A stretch of 64,000 nucleotides of DNA from Mesonia mobilis DSM 19841. Its GTDB lineage: Bacteria; Bacteroidota; Bacteroidia; Flavobacteriales; Flavobacteriaceae. The stretch lies in contig NZ_AUHX01000004.1 in the NCBI RefSeq assembly GCF_000423405.1, forward strand, positions 300,864 through 364,863, written 5' to 3'. Shown here piece by piece: positions 16,223-24,650 of this stretch (position 1 is its first letter; every line of letters starts with the position of its first letter). Both the position numbers and the translations under genes were made by a program. Below the pieces are notes generated by a model. That model was not told the origin of the DNA. It saw only the letters and a list, made by a program, of their open reading frames with translations, and did no database searches.

Positions 16223-17479
16223 ATGGCTTATTTATTTACTTCAGAAAGTGTTTCTGAAGGACACCCAGATAAAATCGCAGATCAGATTAGCGATACTTTA
16301 TTAGATAACTTTTTAGCGTTTGACGAGCAGTCTAAAGTTGCTTGTGAAACTTTAGTAACTACCGGCCAAGTAGTTCTTGCCGGTGAAGTACGATCGAATA
16401 CTTATTTAGATGTACAACAAATTGCTCGTGATGTGATCAATGATATTGGATACACGAAAGGAGCTTACCAATTTAGCGGAGATTCTTGTGGGGTAATTTC
16501 TTTAATACACGAACAGTCGCCAGAAATTAATCAGGGAGTAGATCGTGAAAGTAAAGAAGAACAAGGTGCCGGTGATCAAGGAATGATGTTTGGCTATGCC
16601 ACTACAGAGACTGAAAATTATATGCCGTTAGCGCTAGACATCTCTCATAAAATGATGATCGAATTGGCGAAGCTAAGAAGAGAAAACAAAGATCTTACGT
16701 ATTTAAGACCTGATGCTAAAAGCCAGGTGACTATTGAATATAGCAATGATAATATTCCACAGCGAATTGTAGCGATCGTACTTTCTACGCAGCACGATCA
16801 ATTTATGGAAGATGATGAAAAGATGCTTCAGCAAATTAAAGATGACATTATTAATATCTTGATGCCTCGTGTGATTGAGCAATTGCCTGAGTATGTTCAG
16901 AAATTATTTAATGACGATATTACCTATCACATTAATCCAACGGGGAAATTTGTGATCGGTGGTCCTCACGGTGATGCCGGACTTACCGGTAGAAAAATTA
17001 TAGTAGACACTTACGGTGGTAAAGGAGCTCATGGTGGTGGCGCTTTTTCTGGTAAAGACCCTAGTAAAGTAGACCGTTCTGCTGCTTATGCTTCCAGGCA
17101 CGTTGCTAAAAACTTGGTTGCAGCCGGTGTGGCCGATGAAGTTTTAGTACAAGTTTCTTATGCTATTGGTGTTGCAGAACCGACTTCTATTTCTATAGAT
17201 ACTTACGGAACTTCTAAAGTAGATTTATCGAACGGGGAAATTGCTTTAAAAGTAAAAGAGATTTTTGATATGCGCCCGGCAGCGATTGAAGAACGCTTAA
17301 AACTTCGAAACCCGATCTACCGAGAAACTGCGGCTTACGGACATATGGGTAAAGAACCGAAAACTATAACGAAAATTTTCGAAAGCCCATATTCGGGTAA
17401 AATAACTAAAGATGTCGAGTTATTCACGTGGGAAAAATTAGATTACGTTGATCGTGTAAAGACGGTATTTAATCTGTAA
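16223..17479 (+). CDS. metK: S-adenosylmethionine synthetase
   Basis: A 418-residue enzyme forming SAM from methionine and ATP. It begins [19 protein letters not shown] with the catalytic His in [14 protein letters not shown] follows near 48, then [13 protein letters not shown] near 114-126, and the P-loop-like [21 protein letters not shown] with [19 protein letters not shown] near 247-286. Length is somewhat above E. coli MetK (384). It is transcribed away from the metY operon, with its own promoter and a pseudoknot SAM riboswitch, closing the feedback loop of the neighbouring methionine genes. Confidence 0.97.
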   Translation: MAYLFTSESVSEGHPDKIADQISDTLLDNFLAFDEQSKVACETLVTTGQVVLAGEVRSNTYLDVQQIARDVINDIGYTKGAYQFSGDSCGVISLIHEQSPEINQGVDRESKEEQGAGDQGMMFGYATTETENYMPLALDISHKMMIELAKLRRENKDLTYLRPDAKSQVTIEYSNDNIPQRIVAIVLSTQHDQFMEDDEKMLQQIKDDIINILMPRVIEQLPEYVQKLFNDDITYHINPTGKFVIGGPHGDAGLTGRKIIVDTYGGKGAHGGGAFSGKDPSKVDRSAAYASRHVAKNLVAAGVADEVLVQVSYAIGVAEPTSISIDTYGTSKVDLSNGEIALKVKEIFDMRPAAIEERLKLRNPIYRETAAYGHMGKEPKTITKIFESPYSGKITKDVELFTWEKLDYVDRVKTVFNL

Positions 17480-17583
17480 TTATTTCATTTAAAAGAATTT
17501 ACATTTATTAATTTCCCAAAATAAACTATCACTTGTAATTTGACTATATATTTGCACAAATATTTATTAAAAAAAGTCATTTT

Positions 17584-18164
17584 ATGAGTGATAGTACTTT
17601 TTTAACAAGATTTCCAATTGTTACTCACGAAGAAGCATCTGAAGAAATAAAAGCGATTTATGAAGATACCATGAAACGCTTCAACTTCCATTTGTATTAA
17701 ATTGGTTTAAATGCCAAGGTAGTAATGCCCACCTTTTAAAAGGTAATTGAGCAAAATTAAAATCTACCTTAATGATGGGAGATATTCTCAACGTGCTTAA
17801 ACAAATTATTATCTACAACGTTTCTAAAAAAAGAAACTGCAGCTACTGTGCACACGCGCACGGAGTATATGCCGATAGTATGAGTGCTATGAGTAGCGAG
17901 CGTGAAGATTTTCGTGTTACTTAAAATTTAGACTCTCCAATTATTCCTGAAAGTTACAAAGTGGCTATCGAAGTAGTTACACAAGCCGCTTTAGACCACC
18001 AAAATATTCGTGATGTAGATTTTGATAAACTAAAAAACATCGGATTTAATTTAGATGAAATTCAAGAATTAATGGCGCAGGCAGATTTATTGAATATGCT
18101 AAATACAATTGCCGATGTTTCAGTTATTAAAATTGACAATGAACTTTTAGAAGCTACCGCCTAA
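17584..18164 (+). pseudogene. Decayed AhpD-like / carboxymuconolactone decarboxylase-family gene
   Basis: Starts ATG at 17584 and can be read as MSDSTFLTRFPIVTHEEASEEIKAI before a frame change near 17690-17700. The second frame runs to 18164 but is broken by TGA at 17748-17750 (where family logic suggests Trp, GN*AKLK) and TAA at 17922-17924 (probably once GAA). It contains NCSYCAHAHG near 17844, the CxxC/His motif of AhpD-like peroxidase-related proteins, and a helical C-terminus ending LLEATA. With one frameshift and two stops it cannot be expressed whole. A TATATTTG box at 17547-17554 may be its former promoter. It is the first of three broken genes in a row. Confidence 0.8.
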
Positions 18165-18183
18165 CTTTATTTTTAGGTAGCTT

Positions 18184-19203
18184 ATGAATATTTATGAAAA
18201 TAAATATCGTATTACCTATGAAGCTTTTTCTAAATTTTCTGCCAGAATAAGCAAGGCAGAAGGCACCCAATAATTAGCTGTGGTGCTGCAGAGCAACCTT
18301 AAGTATTTATTCACCTTTAAATTTTTAGAATAATTATAAAAAATGATAGTGAATCCAATTCGATCAATGTTATTTCTAATTCTATTCATCCGGAAGAAAT
18401 TGTGGAGTGTCTACCTTTAGATAATGAAGAGAATTTACTAGAAAAAAATATTCCCCTTCATTTTTTTTCAGACGGAAATAGCACCGAGCATATCTTGGGT
18501 AAAAAAATGGAGGGCGATTTATGGGCTTGGTATTTTAAATATGGTAAAAATGAGCTATGCGTTTCTCTTATTTCTTCTCTAGAGAAACCTTCTGTAACCA
18601 GAGATGTAGAAATAGTGAACTTACTTATTGATAATTTTATCACTAAATATCAGCTACTTATATTACGAGAAGAATTAAATCATCAAACTAAATCACTCTG
18701 CACTAAAAGTGCAGAGGTTTGTCTTGACTAAGGACTGAAAGTCCTATTATTTAAAAACTGTCAACACGAAATATTTCAAGCAACTTACACATATTTTTTC
18801 GCATTACTAAAGTACTGCAATAAAATTGCAGGGTTTTAAACCCATTTCTGAGACCAATAAAAACCTTTTAGCTGCACTTAACGTAATTAATAGTCAGAAA
18901 GCACAAATTTCAAAAATTGTAGATCAACAAAAAGAGGTGATTGATGACAGAACAAAAGAGCTGAAAGAAAAAAATAAAGAGTTGGCTGAAATTTCTCAGC
19001 TAAACGCTCATACAGTTCGAGAGCCTTTATCAAGAATATTAGGACTTATCGAAATTTCAGATTATTACTCTGCAGAAGAATTAAAAACAGAAGTGCTAGA
19101 TCATTTAAAAACTTCTTCTGAAGATCTAGACAAAGCGCTAAAAGACGTCATCGAACGCAGCGCTAAAGCCATTGAACTTTTCTCAAGCAAATCCCCACAG
19201 TAA
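18184..19203 (+). pseudogene. Decayed histidine-kinase-like sensor (GAF-like and DHp-like parts)
   Basis: Begins ATG at 18184 (NIYENKYRITYEAFSKFSARI), then TAA at 18271-18273, then a frame change at a T-run near 18322-18326, after which RIIIKNDSESNSINVISNSI continues into a long GAF-like stretch (to about 18690). The frame is then lost across a cluster of short palindromes (18694-18842). It resumes as SETNKNLLAALN, a coiled coil with DRTKELKEKNKELAE, and LNAHTVREPLSRILGL, a DHp-like helix with the phospho-accepting His. It ends at TAA 19201. No ATPase domain is seen. Five bases on lies a broken response regulator, so the pair was probably a two-component system. Confidence 0.75.
18694..18842. 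repeat. Cluster of short perfect palindromes within the decayed sensor gene
   Basis: Three hairpins lie within 150 bases: CTCTGCACT-aaa-AGTGCAGAG (18696-18716), AGGACT-gaa-AGTCCT (18731-18745) and CTGCAAT-aaa-ATTGCAG followed by GGGTTT-t-AAACCC (about 18815-18843). Tiny 3-base A-rich loops and ACT/AGT cores are shared. The look is that of REP-like palindromic elements. It splits the reading frame of the sensor, so it was probably inserted or assembled there. Confidence 0.6.
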
Positions 19204-19208
19204 CTATC

Positions 19209-19571
19209 ATGCAAGAAAAAAAGAAAATTTTTTTAGTTGACGATCAACGTATCGCCAATATGATCACAAAAAAAATGATCGAAACTAGCGGAGTAGAATG
19301 CGATATTTTAGCCTTCTAAGAACCTAAAAATGCACTAGAAGCTTTACAAGAATATTCTCCGGAATATATTTTTTTAGACCTAAACATGCCACTCATTAAC
19401 GGTTGGCAATTTTTAGAAAATATAAAAGAACGTTTTACCAGTAAAGTAATTATTTTAACTTCTAGCGTTGATCCTGCAGATGTAGAGAAAGCCAAAGACT
19501 TCCCGCAGGTAATTAGTTATCAAACCAAGCCTCCTTCAAGGAAAATATTACAAGAATTAATTTTAGGGTAG
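19209..19571 (+). pseudogene. Response regulator receiver domain with in-frame stop
   Basis: A single-domain receiver of 120 residues broken by TAA at 19317-19319 (codon 37), with the same frame continuing to TAG at 19569-19571. Receiver features are intact: acidic pair in FLVDDQ, phospho-acceptor Asp in IFLDLNMP, Ser/Thr in ILTSS and Lys in YQTKPP. There is no output domain. It follows the decayed sensor by five bases. Only one lesion is seen, so it may be the most recently inactivated member of the locus. A truncated 36-residue product would be non-functional. Confidence 0.82.
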
Positions 19572-19636
19572 TTAATATTTCATTCTAATTTTTTCCATTT
19601 CCGTATAATTCTATTTCTTTGCAAAAAATTTCAGCA

Positions 19637-20278
19637 ATGAGCGATTTATTTGGCTTCGGATTATTGGTATTTACCTCGTTTTTCACGTTGATTAACCCTA
19701 TTGGAACGATGCCGATCTTTATGACGATGACTTCTGAGCTAGACAAAGAGCATCGCAACGCAACAGCACGTAAAGCGACGATTGCTGCATTTATCACCAT
19801 TGTTGCTTTTGCATTTTCTGGACAGGTTCTATTTAATTTCTTCGGAATTTCTGTTAACAGTTTTCGCTTGGTAGGTGGTGTGATTTTCTTTCAAATGGGT
19901 ATGGATATGCTTCAAGCTCGTTTGGCCAGTGTAAAAGTAAAAGACAAGGCTGCCAAGAAAACTTACATTGAAGATATTTCGATCACTCCTTTAGCAATCC
20001 CCATGATTTCCGGTCCCGGTTCGATTACTAACGCCATTATTATGATGGAAGATGCACACACAGTCGAAGCGAAAGCGGTACTTATTGGCGCAATCTTTTT
20101 AGTGCTTTTTCTTACGTATTTAATCCTACTGAGTTCAACTAAAATCCTAAAAATCTTAGGGAATACCGGTAAGAACGTGCTTATGCGTTTAATGGGACTT
20201 ATCGTAATGGTAATTGCGGTAGAATTTTTCTTTAGCGGATTAAAACCAATAATTCAGGAGATTTTAAAGATAGCCTAA
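19637..20278 (+). CDS. MarC family membrane protein
   Basis: A 213-residue integral membrane protein with six predicted hydrophobic segments. MarC features are FTSFFTLINPIGTMPIFMTM at the N-terminus, and TPLAIPMISGPGSITNAI near residues 116-133. The family is listed as NAAT transporters. Its substrate is unknown, and the early link to multiple antibiotic resistance was not upheld. The start is the ATG at 19637. A TTG 18 bases upstream is less likely. It converges with the NDH-2 gene, the two stop codons lying almost back to back. Confidence 0.88.
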   Translation: MSDLFGFGLLVFTSFFTLINPIGTMPIFMTMTSELDKEHRNATARKATIAAFITIVAFAFSGQVLFNFFGISVNSFRLVGGVIFFQMGMDMLQARLASVKVKDKAAKKTYIEDISITPLAIPMISGPGSITNAIIMMEDAHTVEAKAVLIGAIFLVLFLTYLILLSSTKILKILGNTGKNVLMRLMGLIVMVIAVEFFFSGLKPIIQEILKIA

Positions 20279-20279
20279 A

Positions 20280-21557
20280 CTATTCTCGATCGACATTGTG
20301 TTTTGGTCTAATGATCATTCGTAGATCTTCTTTTTTAGCTAAATAAGAAACGCTCCAATTAAAAAAAGTACGAATGCGATCGGTTCTTCCGATAAGGGAA
20401 AATAAATGAATAAATCCCCAGATCATTAAGGCGACAAATCCCTGAAAATGAATTTTATTGGGTAAATCTGCCACCGCATTACTCTTACCAATAACAGCCA
20501 TCGCACCTTTATCCTTGTATTGAAAAGCTTTTGGAGTATTCCCCTTTTCAACAGCAATTAAATTCTTGGCTAAGTTTCTTCCTTGTTGTATAGCTACTTG
20601 CGCCAGACGCGGATGCCCTTCAGGAAAATTTTTATCAGAAAACATAATACTTCCGTCGCCAATAGCATAAATGTGATCGGCTTTTTGAAGTTTATGATAT
20701 TCATTTACCCACAATCGATTTCCTGCTTCATACCAATCTTCCGGTAAACCTTCAAACACTCGGCCTTTCACGCCGGTTGCCCAAATAAGATTTCGACTTT
20801 TAATACTACTGCCATCATTCAGAAATACTTCGCGACCATTAAAATCTTTTACGCGTTTATTCAGCAACACATCTACATATGTGCTACTTAATTTTTTATA
20901 GACAAATTTTTGAGATTTCTCACTCATCGATTTCAGTAAATGATCACCACTATTCACCAAATAAATTTTTGCTTTCACCTCTTTTAACTCCGGATATTCT
21001 TCGAGAATCACCTGTTTTCGAAGCTCTGCAAACATCCCGGAAACCTCGACCCCAGTAGGTCCGCCACCGGCAATCACCATCGTTAACCATTCTTCTTTTT
21101 CGGCAGCTGTTTCAGCACGAGTAGCTTTTTCGATACGTTGCAACAAAACGTTACGCATATTGAGCGCATCGTTTAAAGAATTCATTGGAATACCGAATTT
21201 TCTAATATTTTCTATCCCAAAATAATTGGTTCGCGTTCCCGTACATAGGATGAGTTTGTCGTACTCGAGCTCGCCATTAGAGAGAATAATTTTTTGCTCT
21301 TCGGGTAAAATTTTCTTTAAGGTTCCTAACCAGAAATGCGCATTTTTTCGCCCGGAAATTAAACTCCTAAAAGGATAACTTATCGATGAAGGTTCTATAA
21401 ATCCTGTCGCCACCTGATAGATAAGTGGCGTAAAGTAGTTGTAATTATTTTTATCGACCAGGGTGACTTCAAAAGCATCGTTTTTCATCAAACGTTTTAA
21501 CACGTTTGTCCCGGCAAAACCACCACCAACAATCACTACTTTTTTCTTCATGAGCAT
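20280..21557 (-). CDS. ndh: Type II NADH:quinone oxidoreductase (NDH-2)
   Basis: A 425-residue FAD/NAD(P)H disulfide-reductase-fold enzyme. The N-terminal FAD motif VVIVGGGFAGTNV is at ~6-18, the NAD motif MVIAGGGPTGVEVSGMF near 160-176, and the FAD-binding IYAIGDGSIM near 296. The C-terminus (FQGFVALMIWGFIHLFSLIGRTDR) holds the amphipathic membrane-anchoring helix of NDH-2. It transfers electrons from NADH to menaquinone without proton pumping. A second ATG two codons later (21551) is equally possible as start. Confidence 0.92.
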   Translation of the reverse strand: MLMKKKVVIVGGGFAGTNVLKRLMKNDAFEVTLVDKNNYNYFTPLIYQVATGFIEPSSISYPFRSLISGRKNAHFWLGTLKKILPEEQKIILSNGELEYDKLILCTGTRTNYFGIENIRKFGIPMNSLNDALNMRNVLLQRIEKATRAETAAEKEEWLTMVIAGGGPTGVEVSGMFAELRKQVILEEYPELKEVKAKIYLVNSGDHLLKSMSEKSQKFVYKKLSSTYVDVLLNKRVKDFNGREVFLNDGSSIKSRNLIWATGVKGRVFEGLPEDWYEAGNRLWVNEYHKLQKADHIYAIGDGSIMFSDKNFPEGHPRLAQVAIQQGRNLAKNLIAVEKGNTPKAFQYKDKGAMAVIGKSNAVADLPNKIHFQGFVALMIWGFIHLFSLIGRTDRIRTFFNWSVSYLAKKEDLRMIIRPKHNVDRE

Positions 21558-21636
21558 TTTTCAATTTCTTAAATTTAATCGATTTGCTCACGACCGCCAC
21601 AAAGAAGGCTCAATTTTAAATTACTTATAACATTTT

Positions 21637-21779
21637 GGGCGCAACCCTATCGGGTCGGGCTTTCGGCAGTCGCTTTTTTCAATTCCTGCTCAGGCAGAAA
21701 TCTCAAAAGAGCTCCAACAATGCTTTAAATATATTCACGAACTCAATAAAAACTGAATAAGTGAGTAATCCCTTGCGCA
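21637..21779 (+). repeat. Dispersed repeat, copy 2 (TATCGGGTCGGGCT type)
   Basis: The copy begins gggcgcaaccctatcgggtc, then cagtcgcttttttcaattcc, a cctgc/gcagg hairpin, aaaagagctccaacaatgc, and ends aatcccttgcgc. It fills most of the 300-base gap between the NDH-2 gene and the gene at 21858. The remainder shows no gene. Confidence 0.7.
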
Positions 21780-21857
21780 AAGTAATTCAAGAGAATTAAT
21801 AATCAACTCTAAGATCTATTTATTGAATCTAAAAAGAAGAGCTATTCCCTTAAATTA

Positions 21858-22289
21858 TTAATGAAACGAACTCAAATAATGCTTAGCATCTCGAATATTT
21901 AATTCAAATTCACGAGCATCTCTTCCAAAACGGTCTTTATGAAATACAGGTTCTCCAAAAGCATCTAAAGCCACTAAGATTTGAAAAATGGTGTTCTTAT
22001 TTTCGTATTTCAACTCATACTCAAGCCATTTTACAAAATTGTCGACCAGAAGAAGATGATTTCCTGTTTTAAGCAAGCTCCAATATGCACTAATTCTTTC
22101 ATTTTCTATTTTGTATAATCTCGAATTAAGACCATCGACAATTATATGCTCTAATTCAGCAACATTTATATCTTTTAATTGAGATTCTGAAATGATTTTT
22201 TTCTCATATGCTGAATGAGAATAACCATTAGCCTTTTCAAAAATATAAGCTGATTCTTCTAATTGGTAAATCGTTAATTTCATCGCCAT
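21858..22289 (-). CDS. Hypothetical protein, cytoplasmic
   Basis: A 143-residue protein I do not recognise. It has no signal peptide or membrane segment and is rich in charged and aromatic residues (YIFEKANGYSHSAYEKKII, FVKWLEYELKYENK). The middle is helical. A second ATG two codons in (22283) may be the true start. It lies alone, 60 bases upstream of nothing on its strand, and is flanked by tex and a dispersed repeat. Low G+C and lack of recognisable family suggest a lineage-specific gene. Confidence 0.6.
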   Translation of the reverse strand: MAMKLTIYQLEESAYIFEKANGYSHSAYEKKIISESQLKDINVAELEHIIVDGLNSRLYKIENERISAYWSLLKTGNHLLLVDNFVKWLEYELKYENKNTIFQILVALDAFGEPVFHKDRFGRDAREFELNIRDAKHYLSSFH

Positions 22290-22350
22290 ACAAAAATAAA
22301 TTTCATTTTAAATCAATTAGAATTCAATTTTTAATCACAGATTCACAATT

Positions 22351-24474
22351 TTACTTATGCAACTGCAATTGAATTCGCTTTCGGGTAACATCAACTTCTA
22401 ATACTTTTACGATTACTTGCTGATGCAAATGCACATAATCGTTTACATCACTTACAAATTCGTTAGCTAGATTAGAAACGTGTATGAGTCCGCTTTCTTT
22501 GATGCCTACATCTACAAAACATCCGAAGTTGGTAATATTATTCACGATTCCCGGTAATAGCTGACCTTCACGCAGATCGTCTATTGTTTTAATGTTTTGA
22601 TTAAATGTGAATACTTTAGCCTTTTCTCGAATATCTAAACCCGGTTTTTTCAATTCAGCAACGATATCTTTTAGTGTTGGCAAACCTACTTCCGCAGAAA
22701 TATACTTCTCTAAGTTTATTTTTTCTAATAATGATTTGTTTCCTATAGATTCCGCAACGGTTGTGCCGTCGTCTTTCGCCATTTTCTCTACTAAAGCATA
22801 ACGTTCAGGATGCACCGATGAATCGTCTAACGGGTTTTTCGCATTTTTTATACGTAAAAATCCGGCACTCTGCACAAAGGCTTTTTCACCTAAACGTTTC
22901 ACTTTTTTAATTTCATTTCGAGTGGCAAAAGCGCCATGTTGAGTTCGGTATTCCAAAATATTTTCAGCCAACTTCTCTCCTATTCCAGAAACATAGCTCA
23001 ACAGCGATTTACTCGCCGTATTTATATTTACCCCAACTGCATTTACGCAAGATTCTACCACGCGATCGAGCGCTAATTTGAGCTGAGTTTGATCTACATC
23101 GTGCTGATATTGCCCTACTCCAATCGCTTTCGCATCGATTTTCACCAATTCTGCTAACGGGTCTTGCAATCGCCGACCAATAGAAACCGAACCTCTAACG
23201 GTTGCATCGTAATTAGGAAATTCTTCCCGCGCCACAGAAGATGCCGAATAAACCGAAGCTCCGGCTTCACTCACAACAAACACCTGAATTTCATTTTTAA
23301 ACCGAATTTTTCTTACCAAAGCCTCGGTTTCTCTCGAGGCAGTACCATTACCAATGGCAATTGCATCAATTTTATAAGCCTCAGAAAGCGTACTAATTTT
23401 CTTGATGGCGGTTTTCTGATCTTTTTGTGGTGGATGCGGGAAAATAGTTTCGTTATGCAAAAGCCTACCGTTTTCATCTAAACAGACCAATTTACAACCG
23501 GTTCGAAAACCCGGATCGATGGCTAAAACACGCTTCTCGCCTAACGGAGCTCCTAATAATAATTGCATTAGATTCTTCGCAAAAACCTTGATCGCCGAGT
23601 TATCGGCACGTTCTTTTGCTTGCTGAATTGCCTCATTACTTAAAGAAGGCTTCAATAATCGTTTGTAGCTATCTGCGATAGCCAGTTCAATTTGTTCGGC
23701 ACAAGCACCGGAAGATTTTATAAGTTTACGTTGTATATGCTGAAGAATACGATCTTCATCGCCTTCTAATTTCACCCGAATAACACCTTCTTTTTCTGCT
23801 CGCTGAATTGCTAAAAATCGATGGGATGGAATTCGCTTTAAAGATTCTGACCAATCAAAATAATCTTTGAATTTTTGAGCTTTTTCATCTTTAATTTTCG
23901 ACTTTATACCCGAAGCAGTTATATTGATATAATTATTAAATTGATATCGAATATAGTCACGAATATCGGTTCGTTCAGCAATCCATTCTGCAATAATCAA
24001 ACGCGCTCCCGCTAAAGCTTCAGTGGAATCTTTTACAACTTGACGTAAATATTTTTTAGCTACATTCTCTAAATCCTGAGCATTTTGTGCCATAATGATC
24101 TTCGCTAAAGGTTCTAAACCTTGCTCACGAGCCTGATCGGCTTTAGTTTTTCGCTTTTTCTTATAAGGCAAATACAGATCTTCCAACACAGTTAGCGTAT
24201 CGGCGGCTTCTATCTTAGATTTTAATTCAGTCGTTAAGGCTTGTTGTTCTTCAATACTCGATAAAATGGATGCTTTACGCTTTTCAAGCTCTTCATAATA
24301 GTTTTTTGCTTTAAGAATTTCTTCTATTTGCACTTCATCGAGATTCCCGGTCATCTCCTTGCGATACCTCGCGATAAAAGGGATGGTGCAATCTTCATTT
24401 AAAAGTTGAAGTGTATTTTTTATCGAGGTCTCAAAAAGCTGCGTTTGCTGCTGAATATATTGCTGAATCGTCAT
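22351..24474 (-). CDS. tex: Tex family RNA-binding protein
   Basis: A 707-residue protein with the full Tex layout. The N-terminal helix-turn-helix region has CTIPFIARYRKEMTG near 30-44. The YqgF/RuvX-like domain has VLAIDPGFRTGCKLV near 316-330. The helix-hairpin-helix region has NINTASKSLLSYVSGIGEKLAENI near 484-507. The S1 domain at the C-terminus has LPGIVNNITNFGCFVDVG and KRIQLQLHK. Tex is a conserved nucleic acid-binding protein tied to transcription and stress. Length is a little under E. coli YhgF (773). No operon partner is seen. Confidence 0.95.
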   Translation of the reverse strand: MTIQQYIQQQTQLFETSIKNTLQLLNEDCTIPFIARYRKEMTGNLDEVQIEEILKAKNYYEELEKRKASILSSIEEQQALTTELKSKIEAADTLTVLEDLYLPYKKKRKTKADQAREQGLEPLAKIIMAQNAQDLENVAKKYLRQVVKDSTEALAGARLIIAEWIAERTDIRDYIRYQFNNYINITASGIKSKIKDEKAQKFKDYFDWSESLKRIPSHRFLAIQRAEKEGVIRVKLEGDEDRILQHIQRKLIKSSGACAEQIELAIADSYKRLLKPSLSNEAIQQAKERADNSAIKVFAKNLMQLLLGAPLGEKRVLAIDPGFRTGCKLVCLDENGRLLHNETIFPHPPQKDQKTAIKKISTLSEAYKIDAIAIGNGTASRETEALVRKIRFKNEIQVFVVSEAGASVYSASSVAREEFPNYDATVRGSVSIGRRLQDPLAELVKIDAKAIGVGQYQHDVDQTQLKLALDRVVESCVNAVGVNINTASKSLLSYVSGIGEKLAENILEYRTQHGAFATRNEIKKVKRLGEKAFVQSAGFLRIKNAKNPLDDSSVHPERYALVEKMAKDDGTTVAESIGNKSLLEKINLEKYISAEVGLPTLKDIVAELKKPGLDIREKAKVFTFNQNIKTIDDLREGQLLPGIVNNITNFGCFVDVGIKESGLIHVSNLANEFVSDVNDYVHLHQQVIVKVLEVDVTRKRIQLQLHK

Positions 24475-24583
24475 AATCTGTATTTATACTTCTAAAACAA
24501 AATAAAGCTATTGTTATAAAACATCCAGAAGATGAGCTTAAATATTACTAAATCTTTTTTATTTAACTTTTTATTGCTTTGAT

Positions 24584-24597
24584 ATACAATATTGTAT
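24584..24597. promoter_or_regulatory. 14-bp perfect palindrome upstream of the adhesin gene
   Basis: ATACAATATTGTAT is its own reverse complement and lies 54 bases before the adhesin ATG. TACATTTA (24598-24605), one mismatch from the -7 consensus, follows directly, so the palindrome would cover the -35/-7 spacer. It could be an operator, or chance in A+T-rich DNA. Confidence 0.3.
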
Positions 24598-24650
24598 TAC
24601 ATTTACTAAACATTTGTTAATTTAATTTTTTCATTTAAAACTAACCAAGT

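Noticed and set aside
17748..17750. Possible recoded TGA (Trp or selenocysteine) in the AhpD-like gene
   Set aside because: A second stop and a frame change in the same gene, and stops in the two genes after it, point to decay and not recoding. No SECIS-like hairpin was noted after the TGA.
18694..18842. CRISPR array or attC-like sites
   Set aside because: The palindromes differ in sequence and spacing, there are no equal-length direct repeats, and no cas or integrase gene is nearby.
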